This document shows positions 1-7,443 of a stretch of 64,000 nucleotides of DNA, piece after piece. The notes below the pieces were generated by a model that ran no database searches, was not told the DNA's origin, and worked only from the letters and a program-made list of their open reading frames with translations. Made by a program: the position numbers and the translations under genes. Location: assembly GCA_038207565.1 (NCBI GenBank), contig JBBQZQ010000023.1, positions 1 through 64,000 of the forward strand, written 5' to 3'. The first letter of the stretch is position 1. Each line of letters opens with the position of its first letter. Source of the DNA: JALZAI01 sp038207565 (lineage in GTDB: Bacteria; Actinomycetota; Actinomycetes; Mycobacteriales; Jatrophihabitantaceae).

Positions 1-930
1 GGCGCGGTCCCCCGTCCGGGTATCGGCGCGCTGGATCCGCTGACCGGTCTGCCGCTGAGGTGGAACCCGGGCCGCAATCCTCGCGGTGAGGGCGCCTGGG
101 CGCTGCTGGCCACCCCGGCCGGACTGTGGGTGGGCAGCGACACCTCCTACATCGGCAACTTCCGGTACCTGCGGCCGCGGATCGCGTTCTTCCCACTCGC
201 CGGCGGCTACACCCTGCCGCCCGGCAGCACCGGCGCCCTGCCCAACGATGTGTTCAGCCTCGGCAAACTCGTGGCAGGAAGCTACAGCGACACCGTCTCG
301 GGGGTGAACTTCACCGGCACCACGGCCAGCGGCTCGTTCGCGGCGGGGTCGGGGGGCGTGAGCTGGGGATCGGCGCGCGGCGCGGTGCAGATCGACGGGA
401 CGGTGCTCTACGGATGGAGCGACGGCACCCTGCACGCACGCACCTTCGACGGCACCACCTGGGGCGCTGACCAGCTCATCGACCCCTACAACGACCCGCT
501 TTGGAGCACAGTCAAGACCGGCTCGCACGTCTCGATCGGCGAGACCTACCGCGGTGCGCAGCCCAGTTTCTACGCCGAGATCAGTTCGCTGACCTCGATG
601 TTCTACGCCAACGGCCGCCTCTACTACACCCGAGCGGGTTCGACGCACCTCTACTACCGGGCGTTGAGCCCCGACAGCTACATCATCGAGGCGAGCGAGT
701 CGAGCTCGGACGGCGGGCTGAACTGGTCGAGCGTGGCCGGCGCGTTCCAGGCGGGCGGCGTCCTGTACTGGGCCAGCAGCCTCGACGGCACCCTGCACGC
801 GGTCACCTTCAGCAACGGTGCGCCCGTGGCCGGCACCGACCGCGTCGTCAGCGGCCCCGCCATCGACGGGGTCGACTGGCGTGCGCGCGGTCTGGTCATC
901 TCACCCCGGCCCGCCCACGGCCCGAATTAG
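1..930 (+). CDS. C-terminal part of a secreted beta-propeller-like repeat protein (5' end outside window)
   Basis: The reading frame is already open at base 1 and ends at the TAG at 928-930, so only the last 309 residues are seen. The first visible residues (GALDPLTGLPLRWNPG, then GLWVGSDT) resemble the blade repeats of WD40/delta-60-type propellers in actinobacterial exported proteins. The rest is rich in Gly, Ser, Thr, Tyr and Trp and repeats short blade-like phrases such as LYGWSDGTLHARTFDG and LYWASSLDGTLHAVTF. That spacing suggests beta-strand repeats and extracellular binding rather than catalysis. There is no membrane segment or sorting motif at the C terminus. The function is unknown, and the family name rests on repeat style only. 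Confidence 0.7.
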   Translation, partial: GAVPRPGIGALDPLTGLPLRWNPGRNPRGEGAWALLATPAGLWVGSDTSYIGNFRYLRPRIAFFPLAGGYTLPPGSTGALPNDVFSLGKLVAGSYSDTVSGVNFTGTTASGSFAAGSGGVSWGSARGAVQIDGTVLYGWSDGTLHARTFDGTTWGADQLIDPYNDPLWSTVKTGSHVSIGETYRGAQPSFYAEISSLTSMFYANGRLYYTRAGSTHLYYRALSPDSYIIEASESSSDGGLNWSSVAGAFQAGGVLYWASSLDGTLHAVTFSNGAPVAGTDRVVSGPAIDGVDWRARGLVISPRPAHGPN

Positions 931-1094
931 TCGCCTGCCGCCCTGACTGCTCGTGCTGCCGCCCGATGCGTACGGACTTCGCGCGTCGCAATATGAGATC
1001 GCGCCCTCCGCATGCGCCGCCGATGATGAAGCAGCCGCGGCGGGATCAGCCGTGGGTGACGTCGTCCGCGGCGTCTGACGCCGGAGGGACAGCG

Positions 1095-1565
1095 ATGAGC
1101 GGTTGGCCGACAGGGAATGAAACCGAACCGGTCCATCGGTTGATCTACCGAAGCCACGACCGGATCGCACCCGACGCGCGCAAGGCCGAGCTGGGCAGGC
1201 TGTTCACCGTCGCGCGCGGCAACAACAAGAAGCAGGGCATCACGGGTGCCCTCCTGCTGTCGGGTGGATTCTTCGTGCAGACCCTCGAGGGAGACGAGGC
1301 CGCCGTGCGGTCGCTGTTCGAAAGAATCGCCGTCGACCCCCGGCACGACAAAGTCTCCTTGCTCGAGGTTCAACCGGTTCCGGCCCGCAGCTTCCCGCGA
1401 TGGTCGATGGCCAGCGTGGCCGAGGACCCTGGCGAGGAGGACACCTACCTCATCGCGCACGAGGACGGGATCTCACCAGCTGCGAGTCGCGGGAGCACAC
1501 CAGAGATGGAGTCGGTGCTGACCGTCATGCGCGAAGCAGCCCGCGCCGCGTCGCAGGTGTCCTGA
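1095..1565 (+). CDS. Short BLUF-domain blue-light sensor protein
   Basis: This 156-residue protein is almost entirely one BLUF (FAD blue-light sensing) domain. Against AppA, the flavin-contacting residues are all present: Tyr18 (in RLIYRS), Asn44 (GNNKKQGITGA), Gln62 (GGFFVQTLEG), Trp103 and Met105 (FPRWSMAS). The loop between Tyr and Asn is two residues longer than in AppA. There is no output domain, so it is a stand-alone short BLUF protein whose partner would be another protein. The ATG at 1095 is chosen because GGAGGG at 1083-1088 precedes it at good spacing; the frame is open further upstream but runs into the preceding gene. It is alone on this strand between the propeller gene and the proline racemase gene, and neither neighbour suggests a target. 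Confidence 0.88.
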   Translation: MSGWPTGNETEPVHRLIYRSHDRIAPDARKAELGRLFTVARGNNKKQGITGALLLSGGFFVQTLEGDEAAVRSLFERIAVDPRHDKVSLLEVQPVPARSFPRWSMASVAEDPGEEDTYLIAHEDGISPAASRGSTPEMESVLTVMREAARAASQVS

Positions 1566-1674
1566 GCGGCGCCGCGTCCCCGCATCCCCCCGTCCCCGCA
1601 TTGCGCACCAGACATTCCTGTGCGCACTCGACCCACTCGTGCCGCCTGGCCGCGACGTCGGCGAGGATGACCCG

Positions 1675-2676
1675 GTGACGCGCATCCGGACCACCGACTA
1701 CCACACCGGGGGCGAGCCGTTCCGCATCGTCGTGGATCCGCCGGTCGAGATCAGCGGGAGTTCGGTGGCCGAGCGGCGAGTCTTCGCGATCGACGACAAG
1801 GCCGTGGACGGGCTGCGCCAACTGCTCTGCTTCGAACCGCGCGGCCACGCCGACATGTACGGCGGATTCCTGGTGCCACCGGACGACAGCGGCGCCGATC
1901 TCGGCGTCCTCTTCTGGCACAAGGACGGTTTCTCGACCGCGTGCGGTCACGGGACGATCGCCCTGGGAGCGTGGGCCGTGCATTCCGGACGGGTCAGCGC
2001 ACCGGCGACGGGTATCACGGACGTGGTCATCGACGTCCCGTCCGGGCGGGTCACCGCCCGCGTCCACACCGAGGCCGGCCGGGTCACCGCCGTCGACTTC
2101 GTCAACGTGGCCAGCTACGTGGTGGCGCGTAATGTGCCGGTCCCGACGGCTCGTGGGGTGGTCGAGGTGGACGTCGCTTTCGGTGGCGCGAACTACGCCT
2201 GCGTGGCCGCGTCCGCCGTCGGGCTCGAGGTGACACCGCAGCACCTGCCCGAGCTGATCACGATCGGGCGGGAGATCAAGTGGGCGCTCGACGGCTCCGA
2301 ATACGCCCGTCACCCCGACGACCCGCGACTCTCCGGGATCTACGGCACGATCTTGTTCGACGATTTGGGTATGGACGGTGTCGGCAACCTCCACCAGCGC
2401 AACGTCACGATCTTCGCCGACGGGGAGGTCGACCGGTCACCCTGCGGATCGGGCACCGGCGCGCGGGTCGCCGTCCTCGCAGCGACCGGGCGGCTCGACG
2501 AGCAGCACGCGCTGCTCCACGACTCCATCGTGGGATCCCGGTTCGAGGCGCGCATCCTGTCCTCGAACGGTCTCGGCGTCGTCGCTCAGGTCACCGGAAT
2601 GGCCTACCGAACGGGCGAGGCGGTGTTCGAGATCGATCCCGACGATCCGCTGGTGCCGGGTTTCGTGTTCCGGTGA
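1675..2676 (+). CDS. Proline racemase family protein (racemase/epimerase type)
   Basis: This is a 333-residue member of the proline racemase / hydroxyproline epimerase / trans-3-hydroxyproline dehydratase family. Two cysteines act as the acid-base pair in racemases and epimerases. Both are visible: Cys90 in STACGHGTIALG and Cys257 in DRSPCGSGTGAR. In 3-hydroxyproline dehydratases the second is Thr, so a racemase or 4-hydroxyproline epimerase is more likely here. The N terminus TTDYHTGGEPFRIV is typical of the family. GTG at 1675 is preferred to the ATG at 1639 because it has a GAGGA-type site just upstream and begins directly before the conserved start. The stop overlaps the ATG of the ornithine cyclodeaminase-family gene by one base (TGATG), so the two are translationally coupled and probably serve one imino-acid pathway. 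The substrate cannot be read from sequence. Confidence 0.85.
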   Translation: MTRIRTTDYHTGGEPFRIVVDPPVEISGSSVAERRVFAIDDKAVDGLRQLLCFEPRGHADMYGGFLVPPDDSGADLGVLFWHKDGFSTACGHGTIALGAWAVHSGRVSAPATGITDVVIDVPSGRVTARVHTEAGRVTAVDFVNVASYVVARNVPVPTARGVVEVDVAFGGANYACVAASAVGLEVTPQHLPELITIGREIKWALDGSEYARHPDDPRLSGIYGTILFDDLGMDGVGNLHQRNVTIFADGEVDRSPCGSGTGARVAVLAATGRLDEQHALLHDSIVGSRFEARILSSNGLGVVAQVTGMAYRTGEAVFEIDPDDPLVPGFVFR

Positions 2677-3533
2677 TGCCCGTCCGCTATCTCGACGCGG
2701 CCGAGATCCGGCGCCGCCTCGACCCCGCCGGCGCGGTCGCAGCGATCGAACGGGCGCTTCGCGACGGCGTCGATCCGGCACGCGACCCGGCGCGCACGGT
2801 GCTCGAGGTCGCGCACGGACACCTACTGCTCATGCCGTCGGAGTCGGCGGCCGGCGTCGGTGTGAAGCTCGCCGCGGTCGCACCCGGCAACCCCGCGGCC
2901 GGGCTCGCCCGCATCCAGGCCGTATACGTGCTCTTCGACCCGGACACGCTGGTACCGCGCGCGTTCCTCGACGGTGCGGCACTGACCGCGCTGCGCACAC
3001 CCGCGGTGTCGGTGGCCGCGGTCCGCAGCGCCCTGCCGTCGCATCCGCTTCGCGTGGTCGTCTTCGGCCGGGGACCTCAGGGCGTCGGTCACGTGGACAC
3101 CCTTGCCGCCGTCGCCGAACTCGCCGAGGTCAGCTACCTCGGGCGGGGCGAGGACGCGACCACCGCGCTGGCAGCGGCGGATGTGGTCGTCTGCGCCACG
3201 ACCGCCCGTAACCCGGTGTTCGACTCGGCGCCGGTGCGCGACGACACGGTGGTGATCGCCGTCGGTGCGCACGAGCCGGAGGCGCGCGAACTCGACAGCG
3301 CGCTGCTCGGCCAGGCCCAGGTGATCGTTGAGGATTGCGCCACCGCACTGCGCGAGTCGGGCAACGTGCTGTACGCGATCGCCGACGGCGTGCTCGACGA
3401 GTCGCGCCTGGTGGGCATGAGCGACGTCGTCACGGGCACCGTCGCGCTCGCCCGAGACCGGCCGGTGGTGTTCTCCAGCTCGGGAATGGCCTGGGAGGAC
3501 CTCGCCGTCGCGGCCGCGGTGCTGCAGTCCTGA
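2676..3533 (+). CDS. Ornithine cyclodeaminase / mu-crystallin family protein
   Basis: This 285-residue protein begins MPVRYLDAAEIRRRL and carries the Rossmann motif VVVFGRGPQGVGH in the middle, followed by a dinucleotide-binding half ending in SSSGMAWEDLAVAAAV, the usual C-terminal signature. It is somewhat shorter than the usual 310-330 residues, mostly by loss around the Rossmann domain. Members are ornithine cyclodeaminases, alanine dehydrogenases or delta1-pyrroline-2-carboxylate reductases. Coupling to a proline racemase-family gene favours a pyrroline-2-carboxylate reductase-like role in hydroxyproline or D-proline use, but this is inference. The stop codon (3531-3533) abuts the stop codon of the convergent cupin gene with no base between, so there is no room for a terminator. 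Confidence 0.85.
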   Translation: MPVRYLDAAEIRRRLDPAGAVAAIERALRDGVDPARDPARTVLEVAHGHLLLMPSESAAGVGVKLAAVAPGNPAAGLARIQAVYVLFDPDTLVPRAFLDGAALTALRTPAVSVAAVRSALPSHPLRVVVFGRGPQGVGHVDTLAAVAELAEVSYLGRGEDATTALAAADVVVCATTARNPVFDSAPVRDDTVVIAVGAHEPEARELDSALLGQAQVIVEDCATALRESGNVLYAIADGVLDESRLVGMSDVVTGTVALARDRPVVFSSSGMAWEDLAVAAAVLQS

Positions 3534-3950
3534 TCAGTCGGCGAGGCTGAAGTCGGCGAAGTCGAAACCCGGCGACACCACGCACGCCACGAGGACCGAA
3601 CGCCCGACGGGCTCGGCGGTCTGCCAGACGTCCGCGGGAACGAGGTGCTGCCCGCCAGGACCTAGTTCGACCGCAGCGTCCGCCTCGGGTGCCGGACCCG
3701 ATCCGCCGAGCGTGAGCCGCACGGGGCCGCCGCCCTGCCAGAGCCATAATTCGGCGGATGCCACCCGATGCCAGGCCGATCGCTCGCCCGGCCGCAGCAG
3801 GAACGCGACAGAGGTCGCCAGCGGACGTGGCCCGCGTGGGGTGTCGATGCTGCGCCCGTGCCTCCAGGTCTCGCGATACCACCCGCCCTCGGGGTGCGGC
3901 GCCATGCCGAATGCGTCCGGGTCGTCGGTGATCGGGTCGGATTCGATCAT
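3534..3950 (-). CDS. Cupin_5 (DUF985) family protein
   Basis: The 138-residue protein has the DUF985/cupin_5 pattern: HPEGGWYRETWRHG near the N terminus, a long strand TSVAFLLRPGERSAWHRV, the conserved SAELWLWQGGGPV and the late strand VVSPGFDFADFSLAD. Known members are small double-stranded beta-helix proteins without an agreed reaction. The start ATG at 3950 gives the typical MIESDPITDDPDAFGM beginning; the frame is open further upstream but runs into the GNAT gene. It lies 25 bases downstream of the GNAT gene on the same strand, so the two are probably one transcript. Function is unknown; a small-molecule binding or isomerase role is possible. Confidence 0.85.
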   Translation of the reverse strand: MIESDPITDDPDAFGMAPHPEGGWYRETWRHGRSIDTPRGPRPLATSVAFLLRPGERSAWHRVASAELWLWQGGGPVRLTLGGSGPAPEADAAVELGPGGQHLVPADVWQTAEPVGRSVLVACVVSPGFDFADFSLAD

Positions 3951-3975
3951 GCGCGGGGCTCGATCATCGGGTGCA

Positions 3976-4473
3976 TCAGCCGGTTCCCCTCGCGGGGAGC
4001 CGCATCGGGACGTGCGGGATGCCGTCCTCCACGTAGTCCTCGCCGTCGCGCACGAAGCCGAAGCGCGCGTACCAGTCGAACAGGTAGGACTGGGCGTCCA
4101 GCACGATGTCGTCCTGCGCGCCGAGGTCGAGCGCACGCTGCATCAGGCGGGCGGCCAGCTTCTCGCCGCGTGCCGAGGTCGCGGTGGCAACCCGCCCGAT
4201 CCGCGCGGTCCCGTCAGGTTCGCGCAACAGCCGCAGCGTCGCGAGGACCTCGCTGTCACGCTCAAGCCAGAGCTGGCGGGCGTCCGGTTCGAGGTCGCGA
4301 CCGTCCAGTTCGGGGTAGGGGCACTTCTGCTCGACGACGAACACGTCGGTGCGCAGGGCGAGGATGCGGTACAGCGTGCGGGGATCGAGCTGGATGATGG
4401 TTGCCTCGTGAACGTCCACGTCGAACGAGCCTGCCACGGTCACGATCCCGTCGTCGTGTTGGATGGGACGCAT
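3976..4473 (-). CDS. GNAT acetyltransferase, ElaA type
   Basis: This 165-residue protein matches the ElaA branch of GNAT acetyltransferases. LYRILALRTDVFVVEQKCPYPELDG is the family hallmark, and the acetyl-CoA binding region RIGRVATATSARGEKLAARL plus the closing LDAQSYLFDWYARFGFVRDG follow in order. ElaA proteins are cytoplasmic; their substrate is not established. The start is uncertain. ATG at 4473 overlaps the divergent FKBP start by two bases and leaves no promoter between the genes. GTG at 4443 (VTVAGSFDVDVHEAT) leaves 28 bases and begins nearer the usual family start. The gene precedes the cupin gene by 25 bases in the same direction. Confidence 0.85.
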   Translation of the reverse strand: MRPIQHDDGIVTVAGSFDVDVHEATIIQLDPRTLYRILALRTDVFVVEQKCPYPELDGRDLEPDARQLWLERDSEVLATLRLLREPDGTARIGRVATATSARGEKLAARLMQRALDLGAQDDIVLDAQSYLFDWYARFGFVRDGEDYVEDGIPHVPMRLPARGTG

Positions 4474-4831
4474 GACCAAGCCAGTGATCGATTACCCCGG
4501 CGGCGAGCCGCCGACCGACCTGCACATCGAGGACATCGTCGCCGGGGAGGGTGCCGAGGCCAAGCCGGGTGACACCGTCGAGGTGCACTACGTGGGCGTG
4601 GAGTTCCACAGCGGCGAGGAATTCGACGCGTCGTGGAACCGGGGCCAATCGATCGAGTTCCCGCTGCGCGGGCTCATTGAGGGCTGGCAGGAGGGGATTC
4701 CCGGCATGAAGATCGGCGGACGCCGGCAACTGACCATCCCGCCGGAGAAGGCGTACGGCCCGGCCGGTGGCGGCCACCAGCTGTCCGGCAAGACCCTGGT
4801 ATTCGTCATCGACCTGCTCGACGTCCGCTGA
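4472..4831 (+). CDS. FKBP-type peptidyl-prolyl cis-trans isomerase
   Basis: The 119-residue protein is a single FKBP domain in the form common to actinobacteria: DTVEVHYVGVEFHSGEEFD, SWNRGQSIEFPLRGLIEGW, PGMKIGGRRQLTIPPEKAYG and the ending LVFVIDLLDVR. It catalyses cis-trans isomerisation of Xaa-Pro bonds as a protein folding helper. There is no signal peptide, so it acts in the cytoplasm. The aromatic and FK506-contact residues (Tyr of VHYVG, Phe/Asp of EEFD, Trp of EGW, Tyr of KAYG) are present. The ATG at 4472 (MTKPVIDYPGG) matches the usual start; an ATG at 4463 in frame is possible. It is divergent from the GNAT gene with overlapping start codons. Confidence 0.93.
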   Translation: MTKPVIDYPGGEPPTDLHIEDIVAGEGAEAKPGDTVEVHYVGVEFHSGEEFDASWNRGQSIEFPLRGLIEGWQEGIPGMKIGGRRQLTIPPEKAYGPAGGGHQLSGKTLVFVIDLLDVR

Positions 4832-4909
4832 GCCGGTCGCGCCGAACGCCGCCGCGTGCGCAGGCAGTCACAGTCGGACCGCGGGTGGTGTCGCCCGCCG
4901 TCCGGCAGC

Positions 4910-4964
4910 GGCATACACTGCTGTCAGTTCGTGAATCCATTCACAAGGTCCCTTTCACAAGGTC
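4910..4964 (+). promoter_or_regulatory. Probable promoter and operator region of the menJ-like gene
   Basis: The 160-base gap before the reductase gene holds a TACACT -10-like hexamer at 4914-4919. Just downstream is a perfect palindrome GTGAAT-CC-ATTCAC (4931-4944). Two exact 11-base direct repeats TTCACAAGGTC follow at 4940-4950 and 4954-4964, the first overlapping the palindrome. A palindrome plus direct repeats just after a -10 box is a likely place for a repressor. The binding protein is unknown and no clear -35 box is seen. Confidence 0.4.
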
Positions 4965-4991
4965 TTCTCGCACAGTTCCCGGGGGCACTCG

Positions 4992-6266
4992 ATGACCGCC
5001 GCCACGCAGGACGCCGACGTTATCGTCGTCGGCGCCGGACCGGCCGGCAGCAGCGCTGCGTACTGGCTGGCAACTGCCGGGCTCGACGTCCTGTTGCTGG
5101 AGAAGACGACCTTCCCGCGCGAGAAGGTGTGCGGTGACGGGCTGACCCCGCGCGGCACCCGTGCGCTCGTCGAGATGGGCATCGACGTGAGCGAGGAGGC
5201 GGGCTGGCTGCACAACAGAGGCCTGCGCGTCATCGGGGGTGGGCAGCGCCTGCACCTGGACTGGCCCGACCTCACCAGCTTCCCGCCCTACGGACTGGTC
5301 CGACCCCGCGCCGACCTGGACGCGTTGCTCGCGAACCAGGCCGTCAAGGCCGGCGCCCGCCTGCACGAGCAGACGACCGTGACCGAGCCCGTCCTCGACC
5401 GCGCCGGCCGTGTTGTCGGGGTCCACGGCAAGCGGGCGGACAAGTCCCCGCTGGAGTACCGCGCCCCGCTCGTGCTCGCCTGCGAGGGTGTGAGCGGCAA
5501 GCTCGCGCATCTGCTCGGCGTGCATCGCAACGACAGGCGGCCGCTCGGCGTAGCCGTACGCCGGTACTTCACCAGCCCGAAAACCCACGACGACTACCTC
5601 GAGTCGTGGCTCGAGCTCTGGGACGGCGTCCCGAATGAATCCGATCTGTTGCCCGGCTACGGCTGGATCTTCGGCATGGGCGACGGGACGGTGAACGCAG
5701 GGCTCGGCGTGCTCAACTCCAGTGCCGGTTTCCAGAAGACCGACTACCGCGCCATGCTCGCGCGGTGGCTCGATAACACCCCCGAGGAGTGGGGGCTGCG
5801 CGAGCAGAACGCCACCTGCCCCACCCGGGGCGCGGCGCTGCCGATGGGCTTCAACCGCACCCCGCACTACCTGCGCGGACTGCTGCTCGTCGGTGACTCG
5901 GGCGGATCGGTCAACCCGTTCAACGGCGAAGGCATCCCGTACGCGATCGAGTCCGGCCGGTTCGCCGCCGACGCCGCCATCCAGGCGCTCGCCCGTCCCG
6001 AGGGCGCGTCGCGCGAGAAGGCGCTGCACGGCTATCCGGAACGGATGCGCCAGGAGTGGGGCGCGTACTACCGCCTGGGCGGGCTGTTCGTGAAGCTCAT
6101 CGGACGACCCGAGGTGATGCGCGCCTGCACCCGACACGGCCTGCCGCACCCCGCGCTGATGCGCTTCGTGCTGAAGCTGCTGGCCAACCTCAGCGACCCG
6201 CACGACGGCGATCTGTCCGACCGGGTCATCCACGTGCTGACCCGGCTGACACCCGCGGTCGGCTGA
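4992..6266 (+). CDS. menJ: Geranylgeranyl reductase family protein, MenJ-like menaquinone reductase
   Basis: This 424-residue FAD enzyme opens with the dinucleotide fold DVIVVGAGPAGSSAAYWLA (residues 9-27). Next come the family signature PREKVCGDGLTPRG and the flavin-contacting VGDSGGSVNPFNGEGI followed by PYAIESGRFA. Members reduce isoprenoid double bonds. In mycobacteria MenJ saturates one unit of the menaquinone tail, and in many actinobacteria the same gene sits just before nuoA as here. Position between FKBP and nuoA, with a polyprenyl diphosphate synthase after nuoN, supports a quinone-tail role over a chlorophyll or archaeal lipid role. It has no membrane-spanning helix and is probably membrane-peripheral. 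The ATG at 4992 is preceded by a G-rich site (GGGGGC). The symbol is by analogy, not proof. Confidence 0.85.
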   Translation: MTAATQDADVIVVGAGPAGSSAAYWLATAGLDVLLLEKTTFPREKVCGDGLTPRGTRALVEMGIDVSEEAGWLHNRGLRVIGGGQRLHLDWPDLTSFPPYGLVRPRADLDALLANQAVKAGARLHEQTTVTEPVLDRAGRVVGVHGKRADKSPLEYRAPLVLACEGVSGKLAHLLGVHRNDRRPLGVAVRRYFTSPKTHDDYLESWLELWDGVPNESDLLPGYGWIFGMGDGTVNAGLGVLNSSAGFQKTDYRAMLARWLDNTPEEWGLREQNATCPTRGAALPMGFNRTPHYLRGLLLVGDSGGSVNPFNGEGIPYAIESGRFAADAAIQALARPEGASREKALHGYPERMRQEWGAYYRLGGLFVKLIGRPEVMRACTRHGLPHPALMRFVLKLLANLSDPHDGDLSDRVIHVLTRLTPAVG

Positions 6267-6371
6267 CGCCCCGGACACCCCGGGAAACACCCGCCCGACC
6301 TACATACCCGATAACGCCAGGGCTAGCCTGAGCAGGCCGTCCTCGCCGAGAAAGACAGGAGAGCAGCACGA

Positions 6372-6734
6372 ATGCTTGCGCCGTATCTGCCGATCCTGCT
6401 GCTGTTCCTCCTAGCCCTCGGCTTCGCGACGTTCTCCGTCGTGATCGCCCCGTTCACCGGGCCGAAGCGCTACAACAAGGCGAAGCTGGACTTCTACGAG
6501 TGCGGCATCGAGCCGACGCCGCAGCCACTCGGACCCAACCGCTTCCCGATCAAGTACTTCTTGACGGCGATGCTGTTCATCGTCTTCGACATCGAGATCA
6601 TCTTCCTGTACCCGTACGCCGTCGCCAACCGGGCGCTGGGGCTGTTCGGCCTGGTCGAGATCATCCTGTTCATCGTCACCGTGTTCGCCGCGTACGCCTA
6701 TGTCTGGCGCCGCGGCGGGTTGGATTGGGACTGA
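6372..6734 (+). CDS. nuoA: NADH-quinone oxidoreductase subunit A
   Basis: NuoA is a small membrane subunit of the proton-pumping arm of complex I. The 120-residue protein has three hydrophobic helices (about 4-24, 62-82 and 88-110). The loop FYECGIEPTPQPLGPNRF carries the conserved Cys that lines the quinone tunnel entrance, and FDIEIIFLYPYAV is the other family signature. The ATG at 6372 follows a strong AGGAGA site 10 bases upstream. It is the first gene of the nuo operon. The 105-base gap before it contains a TAGCCT -10-like box (6324-6329), but a run-through transcript from menJ is also possible. The stop is followed one base later by the nuoB GTG. Confidence 0.96.
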   Translation: MLAPYLPILLLFLLALGFATFSVVIAPFTGPKRYNKAKLDFYECGIEPTPQPLGPNRFPIKYFLTAMLFIVFDIEIIFLYPYAVANRALGLFGLVEIILFIVTVFAAYAYVWRRGGLDWD

Positions 6735-6735
6735 C

Positions 6736-7275
6736 GTGGGTCTAGAAGAGAAGCTCCCGGACGGCGTCCTACTTGCCAGCGTCGAGAAGCTGGTGAACTG
6801 GACGCGCAAGTCCTCGCTGTGGCCGGCCACCTTCGGCCTGGCCTGCTGCGCGATCGAGATGATGACCTTCGGCGGGCCGCGCTACGATTCGGCACGCTTC
6901 GGCATGGAGGTCTTTCGCGCCTCGCCGCGCCAGGCCGACCTGATGATCGTGGCGGGACGGGTCAGCCAGAAGATGGCGCCGGTGCTGCGCCAGATCTACG
7001 ACCAGATGCCCGAGCCGCGTTGGGTGCTGGCGATGGGCGTGTGCGCCTCGTCGGGCGGCATGTTCAACAACTACGCGATCGTGCAGGGCGTCGACCACGT
7101 GGTCCCGGTCGACATGTACCTGCCCGGCTGCCCGCCGCGTCCGGAGATGCTCATCGACGCGATCCTCAAACTGCACCACAAGATCATGAACGAGCCGCTG
7201 GGCCCGAAGCGTGCGAAGAAGCTCGCCGACCAGCACGTCGAACTCGTCCCGTCGTCGGCGAAGTACGCCCGATGA
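6736..7275 (+). CDS. nuoB: NADH-quinone oxidoreductase subunit B
   Basis: NuoB carries cluster N2, the last iron-sulfur centre before quinone. The 179-residue protein shows all four ligands: the adjacent pair in GLACCAIEMM, the Cys in AMGVCASSGG and the Cys in LPGCPPRPEM. The protein is soluble and sits at the junction of the hydrophilic and membrane arms. GTG at 6736 is chosen: it lies one base after the nuoA stop and gives the usual start VGLEEKLPDGVLLASVEKLV. Upstream in-frame ATGs lie within nuoA. After the stop the operon is broken by a 163-base spacer with repeats before nuoC. Confidence 0.96.
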   Translation: MGLEEKLPDGVLLASVEKLVNWTRKSSLWPATFGLACCAIEMMTFGGPRYDSARFGMEVFRASPRQADLMIVAGRVSQKMAPVLRQIYDQMPEPRWVLAMGVCASSGGMFNNYAIVQGVDHVVPVDMYLPGCPPRPEMLIDAILKLHHKIMNEPLGPKRAKKLADQHVELVPSSAKYAR

Positions 7276-7312
7276 GCCCGCGCGCGACGTCCCGTCCCGC
7301 GTCCCCCTCCGG

Positions 7313-7363
7313 TGATCAAGAGGCCCGAAACGTCGCCATCCGACATTTCGACGCTGTTGATCA
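7313..7363. repeat. 51-base imperfect palindromic element, copy 1 (nuoB-nuoC spacer)
   Basis: The element starts and ends with TGATCA and its arms form an imperfect inverted repeat of about 23 bases around a short centre. A second copy of exactly the same length lies in the nuoJ-nuoK spacer (17366-17416); the two agree at 42 of 51 positions. This copy is the less symmetrical of the two. In RNA it would fold as a long hairpin. It looks like a small dispersed palindromic repeat (REP-like) placed inside an operon. Confidence 0.75.
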
Positions 7364-7443
7364 CGGGAGCGAGCACGGGAGCGAGCACGGGGTGGAGCAC
7401 GGGAGCGATCACGGGAGCGAGCACGGGGGGGAGCACGGATGAG
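7360..7443 (+). repeat. 12-base tandem repeat running into the nuoC start
   Basis: Seven consecutive 12-base units of the form AGCACGGGAGCG (with one- to three-base variants) run from 7360 to 7443 directly after the palindromic element. The last unit, AGCACGGATGAG, contains the nuoC ATG (7439-7441), and the G-run of the sixth unit serves as its ribosome binding site. The 12-base length leaves any reading frame unchanged if units are gained or lost. Confidence 0.8.
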
